This document shows, in pieces, positions 33,055-44,233 of a stretch of 64,000 nucleotides of DNA. Numbering within the stretch: position 1 is the stretch's first letter; each line of letters begins with the position of its first letter. Origin of the DNA: Oidiodendron maius Zn. Lineage: Eukaryota > Ascomycota > Leotiomycetes > Myxotrichaceae. The DNA lies in the NCBI GenBank assembly GCA_000827325.1, contig KN832886.1, positions 558,924 through 622,923 of the forward strand, written 5' to 3'. Position numbers and translations under genes: made by a program. A model generated the notes under the pieces. The model saw only the letters and a list, made by a program, of their open reading frames with translations. It was not told the DNA's origin and searched no databases.

Positions 33055-35273
33055 ATAAATCATAAATTCAAGACAAGAATTGCGAGGCCGGCTTACAGGA
33101 GGTACCAATCCGCTTTTGTAGAGGTATTACGGTGAGTCACAGTTGGTCAATTCGTCAACATTACATGAATACTTAATAAAGAGATCATCCCAAGATCCAA
33201 GAAATGGCAACAAAAGGGAAAATATTCATGATTCCGTAGACGTGTAGTAAAGCAGTTCGCTGTAAATAGTGTGTTTTTACCTCGAGATGCCCAACATGGC
33301 GATGGCAGCCTCCAAGCCGCTACCAAATCAGTGCCATGGAGCTAGTTAGCCAGAGTATATATGCTGCCAAAGCTCCAAGTGAACTTCCTTCTAACATTCT
33401 TGTAATTAGGGTTCCTGACAGAATAGCCAAAACGGATGTTGTTAATGAGTGTGGGCTGTGAAGATGCATTTCGCGTCTCAATAAGGCCTTGTTATTCAGC
33501 TTTCTGGACCCATGCGGCACTTGTTGTGGGTCTAGAAGGAAGTGAGTTCCGCAGCCAACGAAGGGATAGCTGCAATAATGACTGCTAACGTTACGGAGGG
33601 TAAGGAACGGCGCATATTCGTAACTGTAAATGGTCCAGGTCCAGTTGGGAGCTCAACTGCGGTGCCTTTATCAACTCAGAATCGGTGGTGGTGATCTAAA
33701 GAGAACAACGCATAACGTATGATACTGCCCATCTAGGGTATGATTTTAGTATTCCTTACGCCCGGTCGACAAATATACCTCGTACAATTTCGGAGACGGA
33801 GGAGCAAACGCAGAGACAATTTACTGCATCTTCACTGGACGAAAAGAAAGGCCGATAATTCGACAAGGAATGGACGAAGTGATATCTTGCAGCCTGGCCA
33901 CCCGTCTCGCCTCAGGATTGGGCAGACTTCGGCGATTAGAGCGCGAGTGAGGAGTGGAGGAGGCACAGCATGGCGTTGGCGATCATAAGAAGCCGTTGGC
34001 GGCCAGAACTGCAATATCGGAGACCGGCAGACGTTTCGAGCAAGCTGCCGCGGGAGTTTCATGCCCGCACGTACAGGAGAAGAGCGGTGGCACCCCTAAG
34101 CATGCCTGGAGAACATCGTTTTAATGCACTCTCAGACGGATGGAGTCATTCCCGTACGTGGCAGCTGGCACAGCTTAGGCATGAGATGCATACTCTCCGT
34201 ATAAAATTTGGGGAATACTTGCGGGGAAGAAAGGGCTTGAACTACATGCCAGAGATGTTACTTGCCAGCCTATGACGAAGCCAGATTCTTGCCAGATGTG
34301 CATGGATTGAGTGCTAGAACCCCCCTCCTAATCAAAAGCGCAGTCCTTGGATCTCAGTGTTGCGAACCAACGAAAGTAAGAACGTGTTGTCAAAGCCGCA
34401 GGAGGGGCCACTAAGTGTTGGCACAGGCTATTATTGGAGTTCTGATTGTGGATGCAAGGCAAATATGTCAATTAATGATTTGTTAAAGAGTGAATCTACC
34501 GTGTTGCTAAACTAATTAAATGTTGAGATAAGGTTTTCGTATTCGGGTTTGACTAAGTTTAGGTTAGCAGGCTTCAGAAGGGAGATGCCTCAGCTAGGCT
34601 CAATTTCGTCAGCCGAGTCATATAGCTAAGGAACACACTAAGGAATACACTAAGGAACACGCTAAGGAACACACACCAAGGAACATACTATGGAGCCCAG
34701 GAATACGCCAATGAATACTGCAATGCGAGGGCAGCCAGAAGGATTACAATAGGGCTGTATCAGGCGATGATAGCAATAGAGTCAGATTGATGAAATTATA
34801 GGCCCAGTTATATCTCCGCCAGACTTAGCGGGTACGATTAAAATGATTCGCTTAAGAAATAGTAGGCCTAAGGCTTCAAAATGCGGAACTGATTTATAAG
34901 CAATTTTAAGCGGGCAACAGCGGGCCAACTATATACCTTGTAGAGGGCCACAGCTACTCACCCCTTTATCTCCATCTATTCAACTTAAACCATATTGAGG
35001 TCACTAAGCGAATGCAGCCTAGATACTCCTGTCACAGTACATTTTGCTTAATCGCATGTACCTTTCCTGTAACACGTGCAACGCCCCTACTAATACAATG
35101 TCCCTCTTTTCACCACTTGAAGCTATTTACTAACTAATAGCATTAATTTATCAGCTAAATTCTATGAAAGACGCAGCTACAGTACTTAGAAGGTTAATAG
35201 AGAAGAAAGTACTTGAGTGCATTGAAAGTTAATTGTAAATAATTGATTTTTCTATAGTCGCGATTTGCGATAT
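33055..35273. other. Intergenic region with short frames and repeats
   Basis: Short GC-rich frames at 33740-34275 on both strands show no recognisable motif. A TTCCTTGGTGTG-type repeat in inverted orientation occupies about 34600-34690. A copy of the GTACCTTT/CAGTAC repeat lies at 35031-35072. No exon set could be assembled. Confidence 0.45.
34600..34690 (-). repeat. Inverted copy of TTCCTTGGTGTG-type repeat
   Basis: Five units of AAGGAACACACT type (variants AATACAC, ACACGC) run from 34626 to 34690. They are preceded by CAATTTCGTCAGCCGAGT, an approximate reverse complement of the block next to the units at 29758 and 43386. Confidence 0.65.
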
Positions 35274-35541
35274 TGTGACAGCCGTAGCTGACGTCCAGGC
35301 CAGTCACGTGGTGGAGCCAGCGTATTCGGAAGCCGGGCGCTCGCGGTGCAGTCGGCGGCCGCGATCCGCATATGGCTGCAGCTACGGATTAAGGTTGACC
35401 TGGCAGCTGTATTTATATTCGAATCCTCTTCTAGGCTCGAGTCTTCTTCTTCTTCTCTCTATAGCTTAGTATTCGCGTCTCAATACAGCACTTCTCATCT
35501 GCGACTCTATCGTTGAGCCTACCTGCAGTGAGGTTGTCACA
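35274..35541. mobile_element. Solo LTR of a retrotransposon (268 bp)
   Basis: The element begins TGTGACA and ends TGTCACA (TG...CA with 7-base near-perfect inverted ends). It is flanked on both sides by GATAT (35269-35273 and 35542-35546), a 5-bp target-site duplication. Inside are a GC-rich half, a TTTATATTCG TATA-like box and a CTTCTTCTTCTTCT tract, as in fungal LTR promoters. No reverse transcriptase or second LTR is adjacent, so it is a recombination relic. Which superfamily it belongs to cannot be told from the LTR alone. Confidence 0.85.
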
Positions 35542-35546
35542 GATAT

Positions 35547-37924
35547 AAGAAAAGGTACATGCAATTGTATAAAATATACTGTAACAGGGGTATCTAAGCT
35601 GCACTCACTTAATTGCCTTAATAGAGATAAAGGGTGAGTAGATTTAGCTATAGCTATAGAGGGCTATACCTGTCACGGGTTGGATGCAGTGAGCCAAAGC
35701 AATAACTGGGTAAAACCGTCTTTGAATTCGACGAAGGAAGAAGAAGAAGAATGCTAGCCAAGGGATAACTATATAAGTGGTCCCTTCATCGTCAAGATTG
35801 CCCTCCGACTATTGACAATTCCGCATGCTTCAATTATTGGCGATCCACAATGGCTTTGACTATTGGCAATTCTCCCGCAAAAGTTTACCGAAGATTTTAC
35901 GATCGCGTAGCTGAATCTAGCCAAGGGAGTATCCCTTTACAAACTTGCCTCATATGTCTCCTAAAATGCTATAAAGAGCTAACTATGGTAATCTCCACTA
36001 GGTGAATTCGGATTTACACAGCATCTTCAAGCAATCCTGCACTCCAGATAGATTTCATTTGACGGTAAACTTGCTCTCCTCCATCTTCACTAACTTTACG
36101 ACCCATTGCTTTCTTACTCCCATCATCCCCAGAATTCGTGGTGTATACACCTTTCACTATTCGGTCACTCATCTTTCTCATCTCTATACTAGCAACATTT
36201 ATAATAACTCTTACCACCTTTTGCTCTCTTCTTTATCAGCCCATAACTTTAACGGACAATAGATTTTCGCGTAAGACTACCAACTCTATTCCAGTGAGGA
36301 ATAAATCAGGCTCTTATTTACGGAACACTTGGAAGGATTGGAACACTAGTGACGCAAACTCTTGTTACCAACATTATATTAGTCGCATGAACCAAGAGTA
36401 TCTATTTTGTCGTGCTTGCAATCCGACTGTCATATGATCAAGCAGGTACTTTATTTTCTAGGAGCACCAAAAGAGTCTATTTCTCACCTCAATTCTTTGC
36501 TCTTTCTACTTGAGCTCAGAATACCGTATTAATTGGCATATCAGTCCCCCATATATGGCCTATGCGAGACAAATGTCCTCCAGCATGGGGGGCTAATATG
36601 GTAGACGCTAGAGGCAATCGAGAAGAATATATTGATTGGAGGTTTAAATGGGTGTGCAGGTTGTAATCGGGATCAAGGTGAAACTTAGAGTATATTGGAA
36701 AGTAGTCTGAAATACAGAGGCTAAAGTCTCTAGTTTATACCACCACCTTTTATTATAAGGTAGTATCTATTACAGGTTGGACCTGTAGGATATCTTGGTG
36801 CCTAGGGTACCTGCAATTTCTTCTTCCTTTCTGAATTATTTTATACTAGGGTTCTTCCCTCTTTAGTGTTCTCCTCCTTGTTAATATAGAGATTTATTAT
36901 TAACTATAGAAATCTATTATAGCCCCTTATAGTATCTGGCACTTTTATAACTTCTAGGGCAAGATATATGGTAATGCCGCTTAATTTGATAGTATCAGTA
37001 TAGAGGCATATTAAAGTCTAGATTCTAGTATATAGTAGTCTCTGGCCTCTTGTGGATTTCTATATATATAATCACTCCAAGAAAGACATATAACTCATTA
37101 ACTAGGTCTGTCCACTCGTGCATTCCCTCTTCTCCCATATGTATCCTTTATATTACTATATATCGATTTGTATTAGTCGTAATAGTCTTAAAGAGGTCCT
37201 GTGTAAAAAATAAGGTAAAGTAGTCATATAGGTAAAAGGTTGCTGAAAAGGTCGGTGGAAGGAGGGGCTGTGCATCACGGCGCTGTTCTCAAATATAAGT
37301 CGAGTAATTGAGTTAAATTCAGTGAGTATATCCTCAAGGGTCCTAGCTTGTAGCCCTGTAGACTGAGGAAGTTGAGACTCCATTTTTCAGGTGGATTAGG
37401 CGGATTCAAGATCTCTAGGACAAGCGACGCGCTCATGTAACGAGTAAACCACTTAATTGACTGAATTAGGGATAGTCGAGCCTAATACAGATCTTTAATT
37501 AATAAGCTACTAGTGAAAAATAAGAGGTTGCGGATTGAAGACGTCCTTACTGGCGTAAGTTTTGGCTGGCAGACGAAGGAATAAATTTTGGGTGTATATC
37601 TAGTACAGAACGGATGCCAAGCCCTGGCCAATTTATGGGTGTACAGGGATGGCCCATGTGTAATAACCTTTTGCCCTGACCTCCGCAGATAGTAGAACTA
37701 ATACATGATACGCCAATCGGTCGTATACAGGGGGTATACAGGGTGGTGTTGAGCCTTGACACGGGGTTATTTACCATCTGCTGATATTAAGCAGAATTAC
37801 GGGTAAAAATACTTTTGTTAGTGACAACGCTATAATGCTAAGGACACTATATAATAAAAGCCCTACCACTCTCCTTTCCCCTGCAAGCCTCTAGCATCTC
37901 CAACTCCCCCAGAAAATCAATACC
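35547..37924. other. AT-rich, repeat-derived region
   Basis: It starts with an inverted copy of the CAGTAC/GCATGTACCTTT repeat (35550-35587). TGTCACGGGTTGGATGCAGT at about 35671 resembles another LTR start, but no matching end was found. About 36480-37200 is AT-rich. A frame of 99 residues at 36138-36437 has no recognisable motif. TATATAATA at about 37848 is the likely promoter of the SDR gene at 37925. Confidence 0.45.
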
Positions 37925-38985
37925 ATGGCCATCTTCCCGCAAGCCAAGATCGAACCACTACCGGCCGGCCTCAGCCTTGCTAGCAGGGTTGCCGTTATCA
38001 CAGGCGCCAGCTCGGGCTTGGGCTTGGAGGTCGCACGACAGCTTCTCGTCCTCAACCTCACCACTGTCATCCTCGCCGTACGCAACCCAGACAAGGCGGA
38101 ATCCTGCAGGGAGCTGCTGCTAAGCGATCCCGCCGTGAAGAAGAGCAACCCCAACCCCGATATCAAGATCATGAAGGTCGATGTTAGCGACTATGCCAGC
38201 GTGAGCGCCTTTGCCAAGAACCTCAAGGCCGAGGTCCCTATCATTGACTATCTGCTACTCAATGCAGGTATCGGGGTCCTCAAGTACGCTAAGGCCCCCA
38301 CTGGCCATGAGAGTACACTTCAAGTCAATTACCTTTCGAATGCCCTTCTCCTCGCTGAGGTCCTCCCTCATCTTGAAGCCAGCTCCGACAAGACCGGCCG
38401 CCCGTGTCGCGTGAGCTGGGTCGGCAGCCGTTTACACCTGAACTCGAGCTTCGAGTCCAAGAATCCCGTCAAGGCAAACGAGTCCATCCTGTCCCACATG
38501 GATGACCCAAAGAACTTTTCCGGCCAGACCAGGTACAACGATACTAAGTGTCTCTGCGCCATGTTCATGTACCAGTTGGCGCCACGTCTCAATAAAGAGA
38601 AGGTATTCATCGACATGTCCTGCCCTGGTCTTGTCACTACCCCCATGGGTACAGATCTCCCCATCTACGTCCGCGTCCCTTTGGCTGCTATTCGTTTCCT
38701 CCGCGCGCGCAATGTTGAAGAGGGCGCCTGGGTCATCACCAACGCGGCCGTGGTAGCCGGTACTGAGGCGCACGGCCGCTTCCTCCTTGATAAGGACGTA
38801 ATGAAGTAAGTCCCCTACTCCTGTTTCCGTCCGTATCGGGCCGTGGTCAATCTCTGACAGTCATTAGGAAATCGGGGTTCATCAACTCGCCGGCAGGGCA
38901 AGAATTTGAGAGGAAATTGTGGAACGAAACCCTTAAGGAACTCAGCAAATACACTACGCTGCCGCTGGTGTTTAGTACCTATTAG
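37925..38985 (+). CDS. Short-chain dehydrogenase/reductase
   Basis: Two exons, 37925-38805 and 38868-38985, giving 332 residues; the intron has a GTAAGT donor and TTAG acceptor. VAVITGASSGLGLEVAR (residues 22-38) is the TGxxxGxG cofactor loop. LLNAGIG (111-117) is the NAG motif, and Tyr204/Lys208 in RYNDTK form the active-site YxxxK. The catalytic Ser would lie in SWVGSRL. The second exon adds a C-terminal helix (GQEFERKLWNETLKEL) seen in fungal retinol-dehydrogenase-like SDRs that work beside PKS or terpene enzymes. A TATATAATA box lies about 75 bases upstream. No biosynthetic core enzyme is close, so the substrate is unknown. Confidence 0.93.
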
Positions 38986-39377
38986 ATGAAGTTTTGGAGC
39001 TCCAGAGTAATGTCAGGGGCTCAGATCAGGTGACCAGAATTGTGAATTGCATCACTTTCCTTTAAGAATTCCTTCCTCAGTTGTAATCAATCTATTTACC
39101 CAAGTTGCAATTGTCCTTGAGTACTTGCACTTGTTCCCTCACAAGTAGGCATCTTTTTCTCTAAGGTTGAAATACAATGTCTGATTGGTAGCTACCCTGC
39201 ATCATCTCTTTTATTCACAGTTTGGAGGAGCCTTCATTATATGTTCCAGACCAGGCCTCCAGCTCGGGGGGCTGAAAGTTTCAACAGGTATGCGTTCGCG
39301 ATAGAAAGTCATACGTAAATGCGACCACGTAATAAAATTTACAATTATTCAACCAAAACACATTAAATTAATTAAAA

Positions 39378-39605
39378 CTACTCAGAATTCACTTCATCAG
39401 AAAACTCTACTACGATCTGACAAGTGCGCGCATTTTGTCCAGTCGCGTTGCAGTTGCCACAGCGTCGCACACACGTTTCATCCCGCCGCTTCTGACCTTC
39501 TTGCTTTATTTCCTGTTCAGCATCCCTCTCATCCTGTAGCACCTGAGCTTCTTGTGTGAGTGAGCCTCCTTGCCGCAAACATACTTTCCTAGACTCTACA
39601 GCCAT
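39378..39605 (-). mobile_element. C-terminal remnant of a pogo/Fot-type transposase
   Basis: The minus strand encodes a coiled, Glu/Lys-rich stretch (EAQVLQDERDAEQEIKQE) followed by RRCGNCNATGQNARTCQ, a zinc knuckle. Fungal pogo-like DDE transposases typically end this way (CxxCGxxGHNxRTC). The catalytic DDE part is missing. The His of the knuckle has become Gln, in keeping with decay. Confidence 0.6.
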
Positions 39606-40110
39606 AGTCCGCTATTTCAGGAAGCCGACCTTCTTTATCACGATTACGGCAAACCCGCGGTGGCCGGAGATTGTCCATAACCTGTTACCGGCCCAGCAAG
39701 CTGTCGACCGGCCGGAACTCATTGCCCGCGTTTTTGCCCTCAAGATCAAGGAGTTTATTGCCGAGCTAAAGGGGGGTCTCCTCGGCCCGTGGATACAATT
39801 GAGTACTAGAAGCGCGGCCTGCCGCACTTCCACCTCCTCTTATTTATCGACTCATCGTAAATGGTTCAATGGGTTCTATTTGTGATATTTCGTGAGACAG
39901 CCGGCAGGATCCTTCTTCTATGATGCCCTCTATTATACTGATCAAGTTTGATGAGTATAATGGGCCTGACTTTCCACAATGCGACCCGGGGGGAATACCT
40001 GTTTGAATGCAAAGGAGTGGCTTGCTCTCTACCCAGTTCCCTCTACGGCTGGTATATGCAATCACGATCCATAAGAGTCAGGGGCTGACGTTATGTAGGG
40101 CCGTCAAACT
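39560..40110 (+). mobile_element. Collapsed Helitron (Rep-domain and helicase-end fragments)
   Basis: From 39577 the plus strand reads STAIVRYFRKPTFFITITAN, WPEI, LLPAQQAVDRPELIARVF and KIKEFIAEL, the Helitron_like_N domain. A frameshift near 39800 leads to RGLPHFHLLLFIDS, the RC-Rep HxH motif (HFH). The next recognisable part, at 40037-40093, is PLRLVYAITIHKSQGLTL, helicase motif V near the end of the Pif1-type helicase. Almost the whole helicase between the two is deleted, so this is a non-autonomous remnant. Terminal CTRR hairpin and 5' TC ends were not identified. Confidence 0.75.
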
Positions 40111-40717
40111 TAAATCAGAGGGAGCATTCCCTAGGCCTATCGTACGTAGTGGTTTCACAGGTTAAGACGATAGCAGGAGTTTTTATTTGAGATTCCCTTT
40201 GACTTTGACCGCTTTATAGCCGTCAATTTAGCTGTGTCAATAGATAGAGAGTTAGATAACATGCATCTATAGCCCTTCTGTTGCGTCGAGTGAGGCTTAA
40301 TTCAGGTGCATGTGATGGGCTCGTATTTTCAGGTAATAATGCTCTGCATTCTGAAAGGTGGTGGATGCAATCACCACCTTTATACTTCGTGACTAGACTA
40401 GAATTCCAAATACAGTCTCAGATAACTCAAATAAAGGGATTTCAGCATACATAACATGTACTCCTTCACACAGTCTATAATATTAGTATTCAGAGCTTCA
40501 GTATCACCATTTGAGTTGGTTACTGGACTAGCTTCCGGATACCGCAACAATAGGTATAATAAACATAGTCGTATATAGCGTATAATCTTACATGCCATAG
40601 CCTCTAAATACTCCCTTGGCTAGCTAGCTAGATTATGCCTACTAATCGCCTTCATTGCATACATGGTCGAAATCTAGTGTTAATCATATACAGAGCGTTG
40701 TCTGTAAAAGCACGTAA

Positions 40718-40745
40718 CCCGCACTATCCCGCACCATCCCGCATA
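40718..40745 (-). promoter_or_regulatory. GCGGGAT motif array upstream of GH79 gene A
   Basis: Three CCCGCA units at 10-base spacing (40718, 40728, 40738); on the minus strand they read TGCGGGATGG, TGCGGGATAG and TGCGGGT. They lie about 350-375 bases upstream of the ATG at 41092. The same GCGGGAT core is repeated upstream of the second GH79 gene. Confidence 0.55.
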
Positions 40746-41091
40746 TTTACGAATACGAGGAGATCCACCCAGTCCAAGTATGGTGTAGCCCCTCCGAGGC
40801 GGTGCTTTCGGGATGAAGGAATTTCTCAAGGCACTGAGCTGGCAGAAGTGTCTTGTGGAAGGACAGCTCGGGCCGACGATTTGGACCATCGCAGCAAGGC
40901 ATAATCTAGTCAAAACGCCAATGTGTGGGATATGCTCGTCGTTGCTTCGTGGGATGGCGCCCAAGTCCTGTCCTGCACGCACAGGCTGAGTTCTCTGTAC
41001 TGGTACGATCCCGTCTATATGAGACAGCCACCTCACCTCAATTTGATTTTAGACGAGGCATCACAATTCAGAGAACTACACAGCTACAAAT

Positions 41092-42699
41092 ATGAAGACC
41101 GTTTTGATTCTCAGTGTGGCATTCTGCCACTCTGCAATGGCTCTCGCCGTTCCTGCAACATCAAACGCGCAGCCCGGCTTGCTGTCGTCCTATGTATCCT
41201 TGTCCGTTGAGTTGGATTCCTTCCCAAATTTTGCAGGTATAACGCGGGGGTGGGGCCTCAAGTGATGAACTAAGCTGACGATGGCCTTAACTTTGCTCGC
41301 AGGAAACTCTACATCGGGAATCAATCAATTTTCACTAAATCTCTTAAACAACTTGGGCAGCTACATGAGTGCGATGCCCGTGATTCGAGTGGGAGGAGAC
41401 TCTGCGTTCGTCACGTCTACATCCCTGCAGTGCATTTAATTGATATGTAATATTGTGAGAAATAGTGATTTAGTTATATACGTTCCGGAGCAAGAAATTG
41501 GAGTGTCCGAAACCTGCTCGACTGGATCGAGGCTGTGCATGGGGCCGTCTTTCTTCGACTCTTACAACTCCTTTCCCAATACCTATTTCAGCCATGGACT
41601 CAACATGATATGGAACAATGACGCCGGCTTCGACAGCATCACGCAGATGATCACTGACGGCTGCAAGATGCTAGAGGGAAAGCTGTCCACTTGGGAGTAC
41701 GGTAATGAGCCCGACCTGTACATTGGAAACTCGCGACCGAGCGATTGGGACGAGACAGACTACGTCGAGGGATGGAGTAAAGGGTATGTTGTCATTCGGC
41801 AGGCGCTCCGGGCCAAGTGCCCATCCCTGGCAGGCGGCCCCCAGTTTATCAACCCTTCTCTCGCTGGAACAAACTCTAAGCTTGATCCCGTCAAGATCTC
41901 TCAGGGTGGCCTCAACAACAATGGTTCTATTGCCAAGTTCTCCGTCCACAATTATATGGGCACACAGAAGGGCACACTTCAAGGCCAACTGATGAACCAC
42001 GAGACCAATGTGCGCAAGATTGATGAACATGGACAAGAAGCCATGAAGATTCACGGAATTTCTAACATGAGGGATGTACCCTACGTTCTTGGTGAAACCA
42101 ACTCTCTAACCGGTGGTGGCGTGAAAGGTGTCTCTAATACTCTTGGTGCTGCTCTGTGGTCCTTGGACTGGATCCTTGCCGGTGCAACGGAAGGTCACAT
42201 CAAGCGAATGCATTTTCACCAGGGCAATGGAGCTGCCTACTCGGCATGGGATCCTGTCCGAGGCGTGACCAATGCACCATACTATGGCCTCCTTGCCGCC
42301 ACCAAATTCATGGGCAAAAGTCAAGATAGGTCTGTCATGAACTTTACCCTTAGTGATGACAATAGTCTTAATGCCGTCTATGCTGGCTACAACACTGGCT
42401 CTGGAAAGTTGGACAAAATGGCTATCATCAACTTCAGGTACTACACCAGCGGAACGAGAGGCTCCAGCAACTACGAATTCACGGTTCCGGCGTCAACCAC
42501 GTGGCAGATTGATCGCCTCACAGGTTCGAGCGCCACGGCGACATCGGAGATCACCTTTAACGGGTACTCTTTCGACTACCCTGGTACAGCGCAGCTTGCA
42601 GGCAATGACAGCGAGGCCATAACGGTTGGGTCAGATGGTGCACTCAATATAAATCTCCCTGACTCCTCAGCGGCTATCTTGAGTTTAGTGAGCTCGTAG
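41092..42699 (+). CDS. GH79 beta-glucuronidase-type glycosidase (copy A)
   Basis: Exons 41092-41236, 41303-41405 and 41466-42699 give 493 residues. The start opens a signal peptide (VLILSVAFCHSAMALA). The (beta/alpha)8 domain shows VIRVGGDSAD (spliced across intron 2), LCMGPSFFDSY, and STWEYGNEPDLY with the acid/base Glu at about 164. The nucleophile Glu at about 293 is in VLGETNSLTGGG. HFHQGNGAAYSAW and APYYGLLAATKFMGKS follow, then the C-terminal beta domain (GYNTGSGKLDKMAIINFRYY to SSAAILSLVSS). Length and motifs match fungal GH79 enzymes, which remove (4-O-methyl-)glucuronic acid from arabinogalactan or related polymers. Intron 2 uses a GTTCGT donor. A diverged, frameshifted paralogue lies 7.5 kb away in the same orientation, with the same first and second exon lengths. 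Confidence 0.92.
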
Positions 42700-44233
42700 T
42701 GCCGAAGACATTTGTTAGAATTCTCTGTTGGAACGCCGTCAAATCGTAGCAAGTTTTAAGAAGGCAGATAGTACAAAATCTCTCTCAATTCTTTGACTAT
42801 GATATTTCTCACCAATTAGAAAGTAACATACAGGATCTCCAGGTGGCCACCAGAGAGTAATACTTGCAGCGCCACTCTACCTTCATATGCCTATCTAAGT
42901 ATATAGTCTCAGTGCCCAGTTTGCATCAGACTCTTACAAATATACCATGGCCCTTTAATAATATGTAGTATTTATCAACCAAGGCAGTCTTTGTAAAATT
43001 TGTAAATAAGGGATTATAATAAGTGTTAGGAACCTATTGTACAGAGTGAGACGGACGACTAGCTAGTGGATACGCAACAGGACGTTGGTGGGTTGAAGGA
43101 GCCTCGCTAGTGGGTTGCTAATGAAGTATATTTTGCCTGGAAAATCATACGGAGACAAAACGCTGCTGTTCCCTGAAAAGGGGGCCTGCTCCTTTATATA
43201 CATAATTACTCACTAATATGGCCCTTGATTCAAACCACGTGCTACCCAGCCACCTACCAGTGATCCTCTATTTAGTCACCTGATAATAAGGCTACTTAAT
43301 GCAAGTCTGGATAAAAAAATAAGGAATAGCGTGCCCAACATGCTCCATACGTGTTGGGCTAGCATGGATGCTCTCCCCTAGTAGGATCCTTGATGTGTTC
43401 CTTGATGTGACGCTTGGTGTGTTCCTTGGTGTGTTCCTTGGTACAGCTGACTTCGAAATCGCCTTTCCCCTTGACACTCATCGATTAAATCCTGCAACAT
43501 GTGTCAGCCGAGCTAGTATTACTTAGTCAGATGTTAAAACTCCCTTCCGGTCTCCGATATGCCCTGTCCCTAATGGAAACCGTTTGCTCGCAGACCCGTA
43601 GCGGCCCGAGGATATCCGAGACTGATTGGATGCGACTTCTAGCCCGAATAGGCCTGGCATCACTTGTTGCTCGACATCTAGTATCGGGTGGACTCTGACT
43701 TTGAACTTAGCTGCTCTAAGGAAAGCCACCAGGGAAGCACACCAAGGAACGCACAAGGAACATATCTCAAGACTGTCTGCCACAATACAGGCAGGGTACG
43801 CTGCTCACTCACGGCCCGGGCATGGTGTTCAGCAACTCGCCTGGACCACTTGTTTGGGGTAAAGACTCGTGGGCATGGCCGCGTTCTTGCAGCTTGAGGG
43901 ACCATGCACTATATTTCGGTTTAAGTTTGGCTTACCTTTGCGGACTTCTCCAGAGAGTTCGGTCACAGACTCGATGATTGGGCAATAGTATCCATTTTCA
44001 ATCAATAAAGCCATGGAAGAGGTACCTGATCACCGCTATTCCATATTGTACTGCTTTCATTAGTGTCTCCCAGGAACAGACTAAGTTCATACCGAGTATC
44101 ACGGGCAGTTTCGCAGAATGTACTTATAGGCTTCTCTGCAGTGCACATAAATTTCAACCACTTCGTCACACGTCGTCTGCCTCCACACTTCAACATCGAA
44201 AAATTTTCGTTCGTCTTCCACCCACACCATAAA
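42700..44233. other. Intergenic region with a MITE-like element
   Basis: Carries the repeat element at 43386-43764. No coding exon recognised. The last 200 bases are the promoter of the SDR at 44234. Confidence 0.45.
43386..43764. mobile_element. MITE-like element with TTCCTTGGTGTG subterminal repeats
   Basis: The left end has five direct units (CCTTGATGTGTT, CCTTGGTGTGTT and variants) from 43386. The right end has inverted units (ACACCAAGGAACGCACAAGG) to 43764. Left-inner blocks CTTCGAAATCG, CAACATGTGTCAG and CTAGTATTACTT match the copy at 29758. At about 380 bp with no coding capacity it fits a non-autonomous DNA transposon. No clean target duplication was identified. Confidence 0.55.

Larger units (their letters stand above)
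38986..41091. other. Transposon-remnant region upstream of GH79 gene A
   Basis: Contains the Helitron and pogo remnants listed separately. At 40718-40745 there are three CCCGCA repeats at 10-base spacing, upstream of the first GH79 gene. Other frames are short and not recognisable. Confidence 0.5.

Noticed and set aside
33740-34275. Overlapping plus- and minus-strand frames after GH64
   Set aside because: Arg/Trp-rich sequences without motifs; frames on both strands of the same GC-rich stretch are typical of chance.
35671-35830. TGTCACGGGTTGGATGCAGT as the start of a second LTR
   Set aside because: No matching 3' end or target duplication could be found.
36138-36437. 99-codon frame with a hydrophobic start
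   Set aside because: No recognisable family, surrounded by AT-rich repeat-like DNA, and overlapping frames on both strands.
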